Positions 49,705-61,693 of a stretch of DNA of 64,000 nt are shown piece by piece. Positions within the stretch are counted from its first letter, which is position 1. Each line of letters starts with the position of its first letter. Where the stretch lies: the NCBI GenBank assembly GCA_945925985.1, contig CAMELV010000007.1, positions 62,001 to 126,000 on the forward strand, written 5' to 3'. The notes under the pieces are model-generated. The model saw nothing but the letters and a program-made list of their open reading frames with translations. It was not told the DNA's origin and searched no databases. A program made the translations under genes and the position numbers. Source of the DNA: Comamonas sp. lk. GTDB lineage: Bacteria; Pseudomonadota; Gammaproteobacteria; Burkholderiales; Burkholderiaceae_C.

Positions 49705-50820
49705 ATGTCCATTACCCCGCCCGTGACCCAGTCTCAACCGCCATCAGGACCTGTCTTCACCCTGGCTGATTTCGATTTCGAACTACCTGCAGAACTGATC
49801 GCCCAGCACCCCGCCGCCGAGCGCACGGCGGCGCGCCTGTTGGACGGCACGCACACCAGCCCGGTGGACCGCATTTTTCGCGAGCTGCCGGGGCTGTTGC
49901 AGCCGGGCGACCTGCTGGTGTTCAATGACACCCGGGTGATCAAGGCGCGGTTGTTTGGCGAAAAACCGACTGGCGGCAAGGTGGAGTTGCTGATTGAGCG
50001 GGTGCTCGGCGGCAACCAGGTGGCCGCACACATGCGGGTCAGCAAGAAACCCGAAGTGGGGGCCACGATCAGGCTCAGCGGCGAGGCTGGCCTGTGCGCC
50101 ACCTTGCTCGGGCGCTGGCCCGATGCCGATGGCCCGCTGTTCCGCTTTGTGTTGTCGAACGACCACGGCGACGACCCCTACACCCTGATGGAGCGCCATG
50201 GCCATGTGCCACTGCCCCCCTACATCACCCACGCTGACGCCGCTGAGGACGCCGAGCGCTACCAAACGGTCTTTGCCAAGCACCCCGGCGCGGTTGCAGC
50301 GCCCACGGCCGCGCTGCATTTTGACCAAGCTCTGCTGGACCAGCTCGCTGCCATGGGGGTACAGCAGGCCCATGTGACCCTGCATGTGGGCGCCGGCACC
50401 TTTCAGCCGGTGAAAACCGAGAACCTGTCCGAGCACCGCATGCACAGCGAATGGTATGACGTGCCAGCGTTGACCCAGCAGGCTATTGCAGACTGCCGCG
50501 CGCGCGGCGGGCGGGTCGTGGCGGTGGGCACCACCACCGTGCGCACCCTGGAGTCCTGGGCACAGAGCGGGCAAGCTTGTGGTGAGACGCAGATCTTCAT
50601 CACGCCCGGCTTTACCTTCCAAATGGTGGACCTGCTAATCACCAATTTCCACCTGCCCAAAAGCACGTTGATGATGTTGGTCAGCGCCTTTTCGGGTTAC
50701 GCGCCCGTCATGTCGCTGTACCGCCACGCCATCGCCCAGGGCTACCGCTTCTTCAGCTATGGTGACGCCATGCTGCTGGCGCTGCAAGCCGAGAACGACA
50801 CGGTCAGATCGGGTAAATGA
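49705..50820 (+). CDS. queA: S-adenosylmethionine:tRNA ribosyltransferase-isomerase
   Basis: A 371-residue enzyme of queuosine synthesis. It transfers and isomerises the ribosyl group of S-adenosylmethionine onto preQ1 in tRNA to give epoxyqueuosine. Landmarks: [40 protein letters not shown], the [20 protein letters not shown] segment, [11 protein letters not shown] and [21 protein letters not shown]. Length is typical. Its partner gene tgt lies downstream, separated by two Rieske-oxygenase genes on the other strand. The last 17 bases overlap the convergent gene at 50804. Confidence 0.96.
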   Translation: MSITPPVTQSQPPSGPVFTLADFDFELPAELIAQHPAAERTAARLLDGTHTSPVDRIFRELPGLLQPGDLLVFNDTRVIKARLFGEKPTGGKVELLIERVLGGNQVAAHMRVSKKPEVGATIRLSGEAGLCATLLGRWPDADGPLFRFVLSNDHGDDPYTLMERHGHVPLPPYITHADAAEDAERYQTVFAKHPGAVAAPTAALHFDQALLDQLAAMGVQQAHVTLHVGAGTFQPVKTENLSEHRMHSEWYDVPALTQQAIADCRARGGRVVAVGTTTVRTLESWAQSGQACGETQIFITPGFTFQMVDLLITNFHLPKSTLMMLVSAFSGYAPVMSLYRHAIAQGYRFFSYGDAMLLALQAENDTVRSGK

Positions 50821-51277
50821 GGGCGTTAGGGATCATCTCGCTGTCAAACACACACAGGCGCTCGGCAAACTTCAAACCCTCTGGCGTGCGCAAAATCTGG
50901 TCGATGTAACGGCCCACGTTGAACACGGTGCTCGGCCCGTCGAGCTTGGTGCGAAACACCGCGTAATTGGCTTCGCTGTAAATCCGCCCGGCCTCGACCC
51001 GGCGCACCACCGGCGCCCCCACCACGTGGCGCTGGTAATAGGGGTCGTGAAACAGGGTTTCTTTGATGCCGTACACCCGGTCGCGCAGCATGCCCTTGCT
51101 GCTGAACGCCAGTGTGCACAGCGGGAACCCGCGATCATAGTTTTCGCGCGGCTGTAGGCGGTAGCTGCAGTCATCGGCAAAGAAGTCGGGCCACAGGTCC
51201 CACTGGCCGCTGTCGACCGCCAGTGCGTAGTCGGCATACAGTCGGGTCAGAGCCAGATGGGTGTCGAGGTCGATCAT
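50804..51277 (-). CDS. Aromatic-ring-hydroxylating dioxygenase, small (beta) subunit
   Basis: A 157-residue NTF2-fold subunit with the typical [24 protein letters not shown] opening region (written here as a motif spanning residues 16-39), then [14 protein letters not shown] and [18 protein letters not shown]. It would form an alpha3beta3 oxygenase with the adjacent large subunit. It is closest in pattern to small subunits of salicylate 5-hydroxylase (NagH type). GGGGGAGTG precedes the ATG at 51277, which lies at the stop of the large-subunit gene. Its 3' end overlaps queA. Confidence 0.87.
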   Translation of the reverse strand: MIDLDTHLALTRLYADYALAVDSGQWDLWPDFFADDCSYRLQPRENYDRGFPLCTLAFSSKGMLRDRVYGIKETLFHDPYYQRHVVGAPVVRRVEAGRIYSEANYAVFRTKLDGPSTVFNVGRYIDQILRTPEGLKFAERLCVFDSEMIPNALIYPI

Positions 51278-51279
51278 GC

Positions 51280-53812
<2,533 letters not shown>

Positions 53813-53834
53813 GCCGCCGCGCTGCGGACCGTGG

Positions 53835-55115
53835 CTAGCTTTGGCGGGTAAACACCGTCAGCACGCCGGTGTAGGCGTACAGGTGGTCATGGGCGATTTC
53901 GCCAGCCGCAAAAAACCCGACCAAAGGCACGTCGCCCAAGGCCCGCCGGATGATCTGCAGCTCGGCGCTGGCGCCACCAAAGTGCGGGCCACCGCGCCCG
54001 GTGCAGCTGACATAAATAGCCCCCGCAATACCGCGTGCCGGGTGCGGTGCGGCTTCTGCCTCAGAGGCATGCAAGGCGGTGGCGGCCTCCACCGCCATCT
54101 CCTCCGGCTCGAGCTCTTCGCGGATCTCGGCACAAACGCGCATCAGGTCGGCCCGGGCCGCCTGCACATTGCGTTGGCAAAACGCCAGCTGCATGCCCTC
54201 CTCCAATCGGTCTGACACGGCCACGCCGCGGCGCCCCGGGTCCAGCCCAATCAGGTGGCGCACCAGCACGTCTTTGCCAAAGTTGCCAGTCCGGCCCACC
54301 GCAGCGCTGTCGCCATGCGCACCGCCAGCAAGCGGTGCTGGCACCAGGCCAACCAGCGTGGCCCGTACGGCCTTCAGTGCGGTTTCCGGCTGCGCCAGCG
54401 ACACCTTGAGCTCGCGCAACATCACATCGAGTGCCGGCTCGTTGTCAAGCGTCAGGGCCACATTGTCTTGCGCACTGGTAACCTGATGCGCCCGCGCCAG
54501 GGGCAGGCAGCCTTGGGTCACCCGAGAGATCAGGTTCACCCCTTCAGCAAAGGCCACGCCACTCAGCCCCCCCTGAAACACGCCACTGGCCGCACCGTGG
54601 CCACGAATATTGCCATTGCCGCCCACCGCAAACTGCACGGTCCCCAAGCGGCTCGACGACAGGCCGCCAAACAGATAACCCGAGGCAGTGCGCCCCGCCA
54701 TTTCATGAATGAGTTCGGCCAGCTCAGGGCCGGCAGGGTCGGCGTGCACCAGGGCGGTGTGGGCTTCAAAGCCCAGGCCCAGCGGCGCAACACCAGAAAA
54801 CACCCGGTACTGGTCGGGCGGCAACTCGCACAGCATCAGCGCCAGCGCCGGCTCATCAAAATACTCCACATTGTTGGAGGCGATGCCCACACCCACGGTG
54901 CCCGACCAGTCGGTGATCTCAGGCAACTCGCCACTCAGGTGGTCCAGGATCTCCTGGGCCTGTGGCGCGTAATGGTCGGTGATGTAGAGCAAGGCCAGCG
55001 TCGGCGCGTTGGCGTAGCCGTGCAGCGCCATCTGCGCACGCAGCTGGGCCAATACCAGGCCAGCCGCCATGCGCCACTGCGGGTGAGTGGCGTGGCCGTA
55101 GGGAAAAAGTTTCAT
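53835..55115 (-). CDS. FIST-domain protein
   Basis: A 426-residue cytosolic protein with FIST_N (about residues 25-230: LALLYITDHYAPQAQEILDHL, VGVGIASNNVEYFDE) and FIST_C (about 235-400: VSCTGRGGPHFGGASAEL-type end with GFFAAGEIAH) domains. FIST proteins are proposed ligand-binding sensors, often of amino acids, linked to signalling. Here it is a stand-alone protein, with no kinase or GGDEF domain. It lies 22 bases after the phaM-like gene on the same strand. ATG at 55115 was preferred to 55127. Confidence 0.88.
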   Translation of the reverse strand: MKLFPYGHATHPQWRMAAGLVLAQLRAQMALHGYANAPTLALLYITDHYAPQAQEILDHLSGELPEITDWSGTVGVGIASNNVEYFDEPALALMLCELPPDQYRVFSGVAPLGLGFEAHTALVHADPAGPELAELIHEMAGRTASGYLFGGLSSSRLGTVQFAVGGNGNIRGHGAASGVFQGGLSGVAFAEGVNLISRVTQGCLPLARAHQVTSAQDNVALTLDNEPALDVMLRELKVSLAQPETALKAVRATLVGLVPAPLAGGAHGDSAAVGRTGNFGKDVLVRHLIGLDPGRRGVAVSDRLEEGMQLAFCQRNVQAARADLMRVCAEIREELEPEEMAVEAATALHASEAEAAPHPARGIAGAIYVSCTGRGGPHFGGASAELQIIRRALGDVPLVGFFAAGEIAHDHLYAYTGVLTVFTRQS

Positions 55116-55137
55116 GCCTTGTTGCAACCCCAGACTG

Positions 55138-55830
55138 TCAACGACTTCTGGTCGCCGGTTTCTTTATGACTTTTTTGGCTGTAGCCCTTGTCGCAGCTGC
55201 ATTGTTTGCTACTTTTTTTGTAGCTTTCGGTGCTGGCTTGGCGGCACCTGCTGCCGGGTTGCTGACGGCATCGGCGGCGGTGTGCTTGGCCACATCTTTC
55301 ATGGCTGTGGCCGCAATTTGCTGAAACTGCTGCGTCAGCGCGCCCCACAACTGCATGGGGTCCACCAGACCCGCCGAGGCATTAGCAGCAGGCTTGCCAG
55401 ACCGACGCTCTTTTTTGGCGGCAAGCTCTGCCGCTGTTGCCGCTTCTGCCCCGCTGCGCGCAGCGGCTGCCGCTTTTTCGCGCTCGTGCTTCGCCCCCAT
55501 ATCGACCGGCTCGGCGGCCTTCGGCTTGAACGAGTTAGCGAGGTCACCCATGTTGACATTCATGCCCTTGAGCGCGGCCAGGGTCATTTTTTGCACCTCC
55601 AGCGCCTGCACCGTGGCGCCAAGTGCCTTGGAGTTTTGATCCAGCCAGAAATGCACCGCCTTGAGCTCGCTGATGCGCTTGTCGAGCTCTTCCACATCCA
55701 GGGTCGGCGCAATCCAGCTGGCCATGTTGGGCATCTGCGGAATGACCTGGGAGGCGCCCTTCGTCAAATTTTGCAAAAAGTCAAAGCCCGGCACAAATTT
55801 GCCAAATCCCTCGCTCGGTGAATCGCTCAT
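55138..55830 (-). CDS. phaM: Polyhydroxybutyrate granule-associated protein PhaM
   Basis: A 230-residue protein that in Ralstonia links PHB granules and PHB synthase to the nucleoid. The N-terminal phasin-like helix region contains KFVPGFDFLQNLTKGA and the motif LDVEELDKRISELKAVHFWL (about residue 45). The C-terminal third is Ala/Lys-rich with a basic tail (KKVIKKPATRSR) of the kind that binds DNA. GGAGCACC precedes the ATG. Its presence indicates that the organism stores PHB. The FIST gene follows on the same strand. Confidence 0.9.
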   Translation of the reverse strand: MSDSPSEGFGKFVPGFDFLQNLTKGASQVIPQMPNMASWIAPTLDVEELDKRISELKAVHFWLDQNSKALGATVQALEVQKMTLAALKGMNVNMGDLANSFKPKAAEPVDMGAKHEREKAAAAARSGAEAATAAELAAKKERRSGKPAANASAGLVDPMQLWGALTQQFQQIAATAMKDVAKHTAADAVSNPAAGAAKPAPKATKKVANNAAATRATAKKVIKKPATRSR

Positions 55831-55977
55831 GGTGCTCCTATCAGCCTGCCCACATCGGGCTGCCTACAGCTTAACCCAAGACACGGTGGGCGCCAGCCAG
55901 TCACTATCAAGCCAAGTGGTAGGCGGCTGAACCCACCCTACACTGCTCAACTCAGCAGAATTCCCAGGTGATGCGCC

Positions 55978-56847
55978 ATGCTCCAGCACTTTGCCCAACT
56001 CGCCCAGGCCTACCGCGCCTTGCTGGAAGACGCGATAAAACAGCCACCTGTGCTGCCCGGCGCAACGCCCCCAGCCCAGCCAGACCCGCCCCAACCAGAT
56101 GCACCGGTGTGTCTGGTCTTTTCACCGCACCCGGACGACGAGGCGCTGGTCGGCGGCCTGCCACTGCGGCTGCGGGCCGCGGGCTGGCGGGTGGTCAATG
56201 TGGCGGTCACGCTGGGCAGTCGGCTGGATCGGCGTGCAGCGCGTTGGCAGGAACTGCAGGCGAGTTGCCGGGTACTTGGGTTTGAATTGGTAGCGGCATC
56301 CGGCGCGCCCGGCACGGGCCTGGAGGGCATTCGCACGGCGGAGCATGCCGCACAACACCCTAACTGGCGAGCCGCCGTTAAACGCATCATCGACCTGATG
56401 TCGCTATACCAGCCCAGGGTGGTGGTCTGCCCCCATGAGCTGGACGGGCATGATGTCCACATGGCCACTTCGCTGCTGGTGCTGCAGGCCTTGGCTGATC
56501 TACCGGCGCTCTCGCCGCACCTGCTGCTCAGCGAATACTGGAACACCCAGCTACAGCCCCAGTTGATGGTGGGTCTGACAGACCAGCAAGTCGGACAACT
56601 GATGCTGGCCACCGCCATGCACGTGGGCGAGGTCAGTCGCCAGCCCTACCACCTGACGCTACCCGCCTGGCTGATGGACAGCGCGCGGCGCGGTGCAGAG
56701 CGGGTAGGCGGGCCGGGCGCCGCCACCAGCGGCATGACCTACGCCGCCCTGTATGGCTGGCGCCGCCGGGTAAGGTCTGAGTGGGTGACGATGGCGCCGC
56801 GCATGGTATTGGCTGCTGAGGATGTGGGCGCGTTGTTTGGTGCCTGA
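55978..56847 (+). CDS. PIG-L family deacetylase
   Basis: A 289-residue LmbE-type zinc deacetylase. The metal motif is FSPHPDDEALVGG (about residue 46), and the second histidine pair is in CPHELDGHDVH (about residue 153). Members remove N-acetyl groups from sugars in lipid or thiol synthesis; the substrate here is unknown. The chosen ATG gives an N-terminus of the usual length, plus a proline-rich linker of about 15 residues. It is convergent with the next gene, 16 bases apart. Confidence 0.88.
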   Translation: MLQHFAQLAQAYRALLEDAIKQPPVLPGATPPAQPDPPQPDAPVCLVFSPHPDDEALVGGLPLRLRAAGWRVVNVAVTLGSRLDRRAARWQELQASCRVLGFELVAASGAPGTGLEGIRTAEHAAQHPNWRAAVKRIIDLMSLYQPRVVVCPHELDGHDVHMATSLLVLQALADLPALSPHLLLSEYWNTQLQPQLMVGLTDQQVGQLMLATAMHVGEVSRQPYHLTLPAWLMDSARRGAERVGGPGAATSGMTYAALYGWRRRVRSEWVTMAPRMVLAAEDVGALFGA

Positions 56848-56863
56848 GCCACAGGCAAACAAC

Positions 56864-57838
56864 CTATCTCAACGGGCGCGGACTACGATCAGCAAAGTAA
56901 AACCACTCGTTGCCAGGTGATGCTTTGGCGTTGGGGAACACGATGTAGCCATCGCGCGGCGCCAGCACCGCCTCGCCGTCGTGGCGCACTGCCACCAGCT
57001 CGCCTTCGCGCAGCGGGTCAAAGCTGGACCAGACCTTGGCAAACTCGTCGCCGGCGTGGTGGCGGTCTACAACCTCGGCCAGCCGCAAAAACTCAGGCTC
57101 CGCGCAGGGCTCTGGCGCGGGCTTGGCCACCAGCCCCAGTTGGGCCAGTGTGCTGCGGATCGCCTGGTAGGCCAACTCTGGCCCAGCTGGGTCGTCGTGC
57201 TGGCCGCACTCCAGGGTGATGGCGCAACCGCCGTGGCGGCGCATGTACTCGGTGGTGCCCACGCCGTATTCGGGGTCGGTGCTGAGCAGGCCGGCCCGGT
57301 CGCTGGGCGGTGTGCGCGCCAGCCGGGCCGCCACACCCACCGCATAGGTGTCCAACCAGCCCTCGACAATGCGGCGCACCCCCAGCCGCAGTGCCAAAGC
57401 CTGCTCTTGTTCGGCCAGGGCAAAGGGTTCCAGCGTACCGCTGTTATTGGCCGGGCCGATCATGGCAAAGGCCTGGCCCACCGACTGAAAAGAATGCAAA
57501 TCCAGCAGCACATCATGGCTGGCCAGCAAGGGGCACAGCACGTTGGCAATGTGGTCCTCAAAGTCCAGCGGCTCGGCCGTGGGTCGTAAATTGCGGTTCA
57601 GATTGCGGTCGCCATTGCGCTGCTGCTTCAGGTAGGCCAGCGGGTTGGTGATAGGCACCAGCGTCAGGGTGCCGCAGGCCAGCGTCAGCGTGCCGGCATC
57701 AAGCTCAGCCAGCAAACGGTTTGTGCCTTGGGTGCCGCAAGTCTCGTTGCCGTGCACGGCGCCCAGCACCAGCAGGCGTGGCCCAGGCGCCAGACCGGCA
57801 AATTGGTGAATACGCAGGGTGGTGGGGGCGGGCGTCAT
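56864..57838 (-). CDS. Succinylglutamate desuccinylase/aspartoacylase-family hydrolase
   Basis: A 324-residue zinc carboxypeptidase-fold amidohydrolase. Zinc ligands are in VHGNETCG (about residue 29), with LLDLHSFQS as the third. GDRNLNRN and the catalytic Glu in ITLECGQH are present. AstE-like enzymes cleave N-acyl amino acids. The substrate is uncertain because this is a divergent subfamily. ATG at 57838 was preferred to 57889. It is divergent from the exonuclease gene. Confidence 0.88.
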   Translation of the reverse strand: MTPAPTTLRIHQFAGLAPGPRLLVLGAVHGNETCGTQGTNRLLAELDAGTLTLACGTLTLVPITNPLAYLKQQRNGDRNLNRNLRPTAEPLDFEDHIANVLCPLLASHDVLLDLHSFQSVGQAFAMIGPANNSGTLEPFALAEQEQALALRLGVRRIVEGWLDTYAVGVAARLARTPPSDRAGLLSTDPEYGVGTTEYMRRHGGCAITLECGQHDDPAGPELAYQAIRSTLAQLGLVAKPAPEPCAEPEFLRLAEVVDRHHAGDEFAKVWSSFDPLREGELVAVRHDGEAVLAPRDGYIVFPNAKASPGNEWFYFADRSPRPLR

Positions 57839-57874
57839 GGGCGATAGGCTCAAAAACGGCGATGATACGTGCTT

Positions 57875-58477
57875 ATGCAACACCGGCACGACACCCCTGA
57901 CAGCGACGCCATCGCCCTGCTGCCGCTGTTTGAGCGACTGGGGCTGGACCGCATCACCCTGGTGAACACTGGCGCCCAGGCCCGCACGGCCAGGGACGAA
58001 CTGGCCAAGCTGCCGGCCTGGGGCTTTGACACCGAGTCCAAGCCGACCTTTCGGGTTGGCGAAGTGTCAGACGGGCCGCACGTGCTTCAACTGTCTACAC
58101 CACAGCGGGCCTGGGTGTTTCAATTGATCGATCCAGAATGCCTTGCCGTGGCGGCCGAGCTGCTGAACCTGGGCGGCGTCACCAAGGCCGGCTTTGGTCT
58201 GGGGGAGGACCGCCGCCACATCATGCGCAAGCTGGGGGTAGAGCCGGTCGGCCTGCTGGAACTGAACCAATTATTCAGAGAGCGCGGCTACCGCAAAGAC
58301 ATGGGCGTTAAAGGTGCGGTAGCGGTGCTGTTTCAGCAGCGCTTCATCAAATCCAAAAAAGCCTCCACCAGCAACTGGGCCCAGCCCCGTTTGTCTGAGG
58401 CGCAGCTGGTGTATGCCGCCAACGACGCTTATGCCGCCATCCGTGTGTTCAACGCCCTGGAAGGACCCCCCGAATGA
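57875..58477 (+). CDS. DEDD-type 3'-5' exonuclease (RNase D-like)
   Basis: A 200-residue, exonuclease-only protein. The DEDD motifs are visible: Asp and Glu in GFDTESKPTF (about residue 48), the central region LIDPECLAVA, and the C-terminal VYAANDAYAAIRVF with Tyr and Asp. It lacks the HRDC domains of RNase D, so RNA or DNA trimming cannot be decided. ATG at 57875 lies just after a possible GTG at 57869. Its stop overlaps the start of the next gene. Confidence 0.85.
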   Translation: MQHRHDTPDSDAIALLPLFERLGLDRITLVNTGAQARTARDELAKLPAWGFDTESKPTFRVGEVSDGPHVLQLSTPQRAWVFQLIDPECLAVAAELLNLGGVTKAGFGLGEDRRHIMRKLGVEPVGLLELNQLFRERGYRKDMGVKGAVAVLFQQRFIKSKKASTSNWAQPRLSEAQLVYAANDAYAAIRVFNALEGPPE

Positions 58478-59493
58478 GCGACCGTTTTGGCATCGCCCTG
58501 GTGTGCATTGGCCCTGGCGCCGTGCCGCACCTGCAAAGCCTGTTTGACCTGCGCGACACGGTTGAACTGCGCCACGCCGTCGCGCGCCGGCCGGCGCTGG
58601 CCAACCTAGGGCCGTTTCAGGGCCTGCTGACGCCCGGGGCCGATCTGCAGGCCGCGCTGGCTGACCCACTGGTTCAGGCGGTGATAGTGGCCACCCCGCC
58701 AGCCAGCCACCTGGAACTGGCGACCCGGGTGTTTGCCGCCGGCAAGCACCTGCTGTTGGAGAAGCCGCTGGACATCTCGCTGCCGCGCGCCCAAGCCATC
58801 GTTGACCTGGCCCGAACGTCCGACCGGCGCTTGGGCGTGGTGCTTCAGCACCGCTTTCGTCCCGGCGCCTTGGCGCTGCAAGATGCGCTTGCCAGCGGGC
58901 GCCTCGGCACGGTACAAGCCGCGTCGGTGCGGGTACCTTGGTGGCGGCCGCAGAGTTATTACGACCAGGCCGGGCGCGGCACCCTGGCGCGCGACGGCGG
59001 CGGCGTGCTGCTGACGCAGGCCATTCACAGCCTGGACCTGTTCCGCGCCCTGGTGGGCGTGCGCTCGGTGCTGGCGGCCCAGGTCATCACCACCGGGCTG
59101 CACCGCATGGAAACCGAAGACTACGCCAGCGCCCTGCTCACCCTGGCCAACGGTGCACCGGGGCAGCTGCTGGCCACCACCGCCATGCGGCCGGGCCGGC
59201 CCGAATGCATCGAGGTCATCGGCAGCCTGGGCAGCGCCGTGCTGGAAGGCGGCAGCCTGCAGATCGATTTTGTTGACGGCCAGACGCTGCAGCTCAAAGC
59301 CCAGGGCGGCACCGGCAGCGGCGCCAACATCATGGATTTCCCCAACGACGACCACCGCGCCCTGCTGCAAGACTTTGTCGACGCCGTCACCCAGAACCGC
59401 ACACCCCGGGTCACCGGGCTGGACGCACTGCAGACGCAGCAGCTGATTGGGCAGGTCTTGGCGCGTGCAGCAGCGAACCAGCCCAGGCCTTGA
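58474..59493 (+). CDS. Gfo/Idh/MocA-family oxidoreductase
   Basis: A 339-residue NAD(P)-dependent oxidoreductase. The cofactor-binding start is CIGPGAVPHLQSL, a divergent form of GxGxxG. The catalytic Lys is in LLLEKPLDI (about residue 95), with VPWWRPQSYYDQ in the substrate domain. Sugar or inositol derivatives are usual substrates. It is coupled by ATGA to the exonuclease gene and convergent with a second family member at 59505. Confidence 0.87.
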   Translation: MSDRFGIALVCIGPGAVPHLQSLFDLRDTVELRHAVARRPALANLGPFQGLLTPGADLQAALADPLVQAVIVATPPASHLELATRVFAAGKHLLLEKPLDISLPRAQAIVDLARTSDRRLGVVLQHRFRPGALALQDALASGRLGTVQAASVRVPWWRPQSYYDQAGRGTLARDGGGVLLTQAIHSLDLFRALVGVRSVLAAQVITTGLHRMETEDYASALLTLANGAPGQLLATTAMRPGRPECIEVIGSLGSAVLEGGSLQIDFVDGQTLQLKAQGGTGSGANIMDFPNDDHRALLQDFVDAVTQNRTPRVTGLDALQTQQLIGQVLARAAANQPRP

Positions 59494-59504
59494 ACTGACC
59501 CGGC

Positions 59505-60551
59505 CTAAAACGCCCGGGGCACGCACCGCGCCTGCGTCTGACTGGATTCGGCCACCGCCAGAGTAGCCGCCAGGGTGCGGGCGCCGTCCAGCACCGAGAC
59601 CACGGGCGGCTCGTCCAGCCGCACCAGTCGCTGGAAGTGGCTGAGCTGCACCTGGTAGGGGTCTTGCACTTTTGGCAGCAGCGGGTCGCCCACAATCGGT
59701 TTGTCCCATGCCGCCTCGCCGGTGACGCGGGGGCTCCAGGCGCGTAACACCGGCAGCTCCAGGCTGCCCTCAGTGCCGATCAGGCGGTAGGCACTTTGCC
59801 CGGTGTAGCCAAAAGCCGGGTTCTCGCCACTGCCCTGCTCGATGGTCCAGGGTGACAGGCCGGCGTCGGTGCAGGCCAGCGTGCCCAAGCAACCGTTGTC
59901 AAACTCAAAGACGGCTGCCGCCGTGTCTTCCACCGCAAAGCCCCGGTTGGCATGGCTTTTGACACCACTCACCGCATGGATGTCGCCGCACAGATGGCGC
60001 AGCATATCGATCTCATGGATGGCGTTGATCAGCAGCGGCCCGCCACCGGGCTGGGTGCGCCAGGCCGCCTGATAGTAGGCGTCGGGTTTGCGCGTGGCCC
60101 ACACCACCGAGGCCACCACCAGCCGACCCAGCCGACCGTCGGCCAGCCATTGCTTGGCCTGCTGCACCACGCCCAGGTAACGGCGGTGGTGCCCGACCAG
60201 CGTCTTGACGCCACTCTGACGCACCGCCTGCACCAGGGCAGCCGCTTCGTCTAGGGTCACGGTCACCGGTTTTTCCATCAAAAAGTGAATGCCTCGCTCA
60301 CAGCACCACTGGCCCTGCTGCAGGTGCAAGGCGTTGGGGGTGGCGATGATCACCGCTTCGGGTTTGACGCGGTCCAGCATCTCCTGCGCATCGGCAAACC
60401 AGGCCGCTGCGCCAACATCAAGCCCAGCCGGGTCAACCACCGGGTCGGCCACGGCCACCAGCTCGGCCGCCTCCGGCATGGCAAGAATGGTCTGGATGTG
60501 GCGGCGGCCAATCAGGCCGGCGCCCAAAACGGCGATGCGCAGTGGAGTCAT
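59505..60551 (-). CDS. Gfo/Idh/MocA-family oxidoreductase
   Basis: A 348-residue member with a canonical VLGAGLIGRRHI start (about residue 7), FLMEKPVTV (catalytic Lys about residue 95) and a His/Asp site in AIHEIDMLRHLCGD. It is preceded on the same strand by a TIM-barrel protein of the sugar-isomerase type, a pairing found in sugar and cyclitol pathways. ATG at 60551 was chosen over the in-frame start at 60638 inside that gene. Confidence 0.9.
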   Translation of the reverse strand: MTPLRIAVLGAGLIGRRHIQTILAMPEAAELVAVADPVVDPAGLDVGAAAWFADAQEMLDRVKPEAVIIATPNALHLQQGQWCCERGIHFLMEKPVTVTLDEAAALVQAVRQSGVKTLVGHHRRYLGVVQQAKQWLADGRLGRLVVASVVWATRKPDAYYQAAWRTQPGGGPLLINAIHEIDMLRHLCGDIHAVSGVKSHANRGFAVEDTAAAVFEFDNGCLGTLACTDAGLSPWTIEQGSGENPAFGYTGQSAYRLIGTEGSLELPVLRAWSPRVTGEAAWDKPIVGDPLLPKVQDPYQVQLSHFQRLVRLDEPPVVSVLDGARTLAATLAVAESSQTQARCVPRAF

Positions 60552-60562
60552 GGTGTCGTCTT

Positions 60563-61597
60563 TCACGATAGGGGTGACACGCTGCCGCCGGCTGCCGTCA
60601 GCGCCTGGCGCCATTCGTCGCGCAGCCAGCGCGCGCAAGCCACATTGTTGTCAAAAATTGAATAGGTGTGCCCTGCGCCATAGTCCACGGCCGGGATGAA
60701 CTCGCAAGAGATGTGGCGCATCGGGCTGAGCGGGTGCCTGGCGTGGTGGGCCAGCAGATCCAGCACAACCTGCTTCCAGGGCGTCAGCAATGATTCGTCC
60801 CATTCCGCCAGATACTCGCCGGGTTCGGGCTTGGTGAAAGGGTACTGAATACCACGCCCAAAACTGCCGTCCGGGTGCCGGGCCCAGACATTGACCGGGT
60901 TGGCCGGTACCGCCGCCCGGGCGTGGGCATGGTGCACCAGGTTGGCGTCAATCCACCGCTTGGCGACATTGCCTGGCTGGGCCGGGTCGAGGATCAGACG
61001 GCCGGCATCAATGTCAGCCTTCATGCCCTGAACCTGCTGCTCCGCCGGGTTGTCCATCTTGAAAATCACATGGCTGTGGTCCAGCGTCATGTGAAAAGGC
61101 ACGCCATGCTGCGCCACCAGCGCTGCCACCTGTTCCACCCGCCCAAGATGCTCGGACCACATGTTGACGTGGACCTCGAAGCAGGGCACCACGCCCTGAC
61201 TCATGCCGATATCAAAGGCCCGCAGGTAAAAGTCCGCCACCTCGCCATTGGTCAACAAGTGGCCGTCGGCATGGTGCGTTAGAACCTGGACGTTGTGCAC
61301 CCTGCTGCCCAGCAGCCGCCCCTTGTTGATGTTCTGCTCAAACAGTGCCTCGTCGCGCCCCAGTGTGTAAAACCAGCCGCCAGCCAGCACCGGCAGGTCC
61401 AATCGCTCGGACGCTTTAAGCAGGGGTGCAAACTCGTCGTCGGTGGGCGTGCGGTCGATGTAGTCAAACACCCCGGCGTCCTTGACCATGTGCACCTTGG
61501 TCGTGATGTCGGGGATGTTCGTGTCCTGGTGGGTGGCACCGCCGGCGGTGCAGCCGAACTTGAGCTCATCCCACTGCCTAACGCTGCTTGTGCTCAT
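60563..61597 (-). CDS. TIM-barrel protein of xylose-isomerase-like type
   Basis: A 344-residue barrel protein. Metal-site histidines and acids appear in VPCFEVHVNMWSE, MTLDHSHVIFK, DANLVHHAHAR and ISCEFIPAVDYGAG. The sugar phosphate isomerase/epimerase-like fold is inferred from these and from the neighbouring Gfo/Idh/MocA gene. The N-terminus is uncertain: ATG at 61597 gives MSTSSVRQWDEL, while an in-frame ATG at 61633 has a slightly better leader (AGGTCAAG). The reading frame stays open much further upstream, but that part lies opposite the molybdopterin gene. Confidence 0.8.
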   Translation of the reverse strand: MSTSSVRQWDELKFGCTAGGATHQDTNIPDITTKVHMVKDAGVFDYIDRTPTDDEFAPLLKASERLDLPVLAGGWFYTLGRDEALFEQNINKGRLLGSRVHNVQVLTHHADGHLLTNGEVADFYLRAFDIGMSQGVVPCFEVHVNMWSEHLGRVEQVAALVAQHGVPFHMTLDHSHVIFKMDNPAEQQVQGMKADIDAGRLILDPAQPGNVAKRWIDANLVHHAHARAAVPANPVNVWARHPDGSFGRGIQYPFTKPEPGEYLAEWDESLLTPWKQVVLDLLAHHARHPLSPMRHISCEFIPAVDYGAGHTYSIFDNNVACARWLRDEWRQALTAAGGSVSPLS

Positions 61598-61693
61598 TGC
61601 TGCCGCGGCGGACCGCGCTCCGTGTTGAATCATCTTGACCTGGCCACAGCTTACACTGAGTCGACCCTGCAAAACCCAGCACCCCGAGGCCCC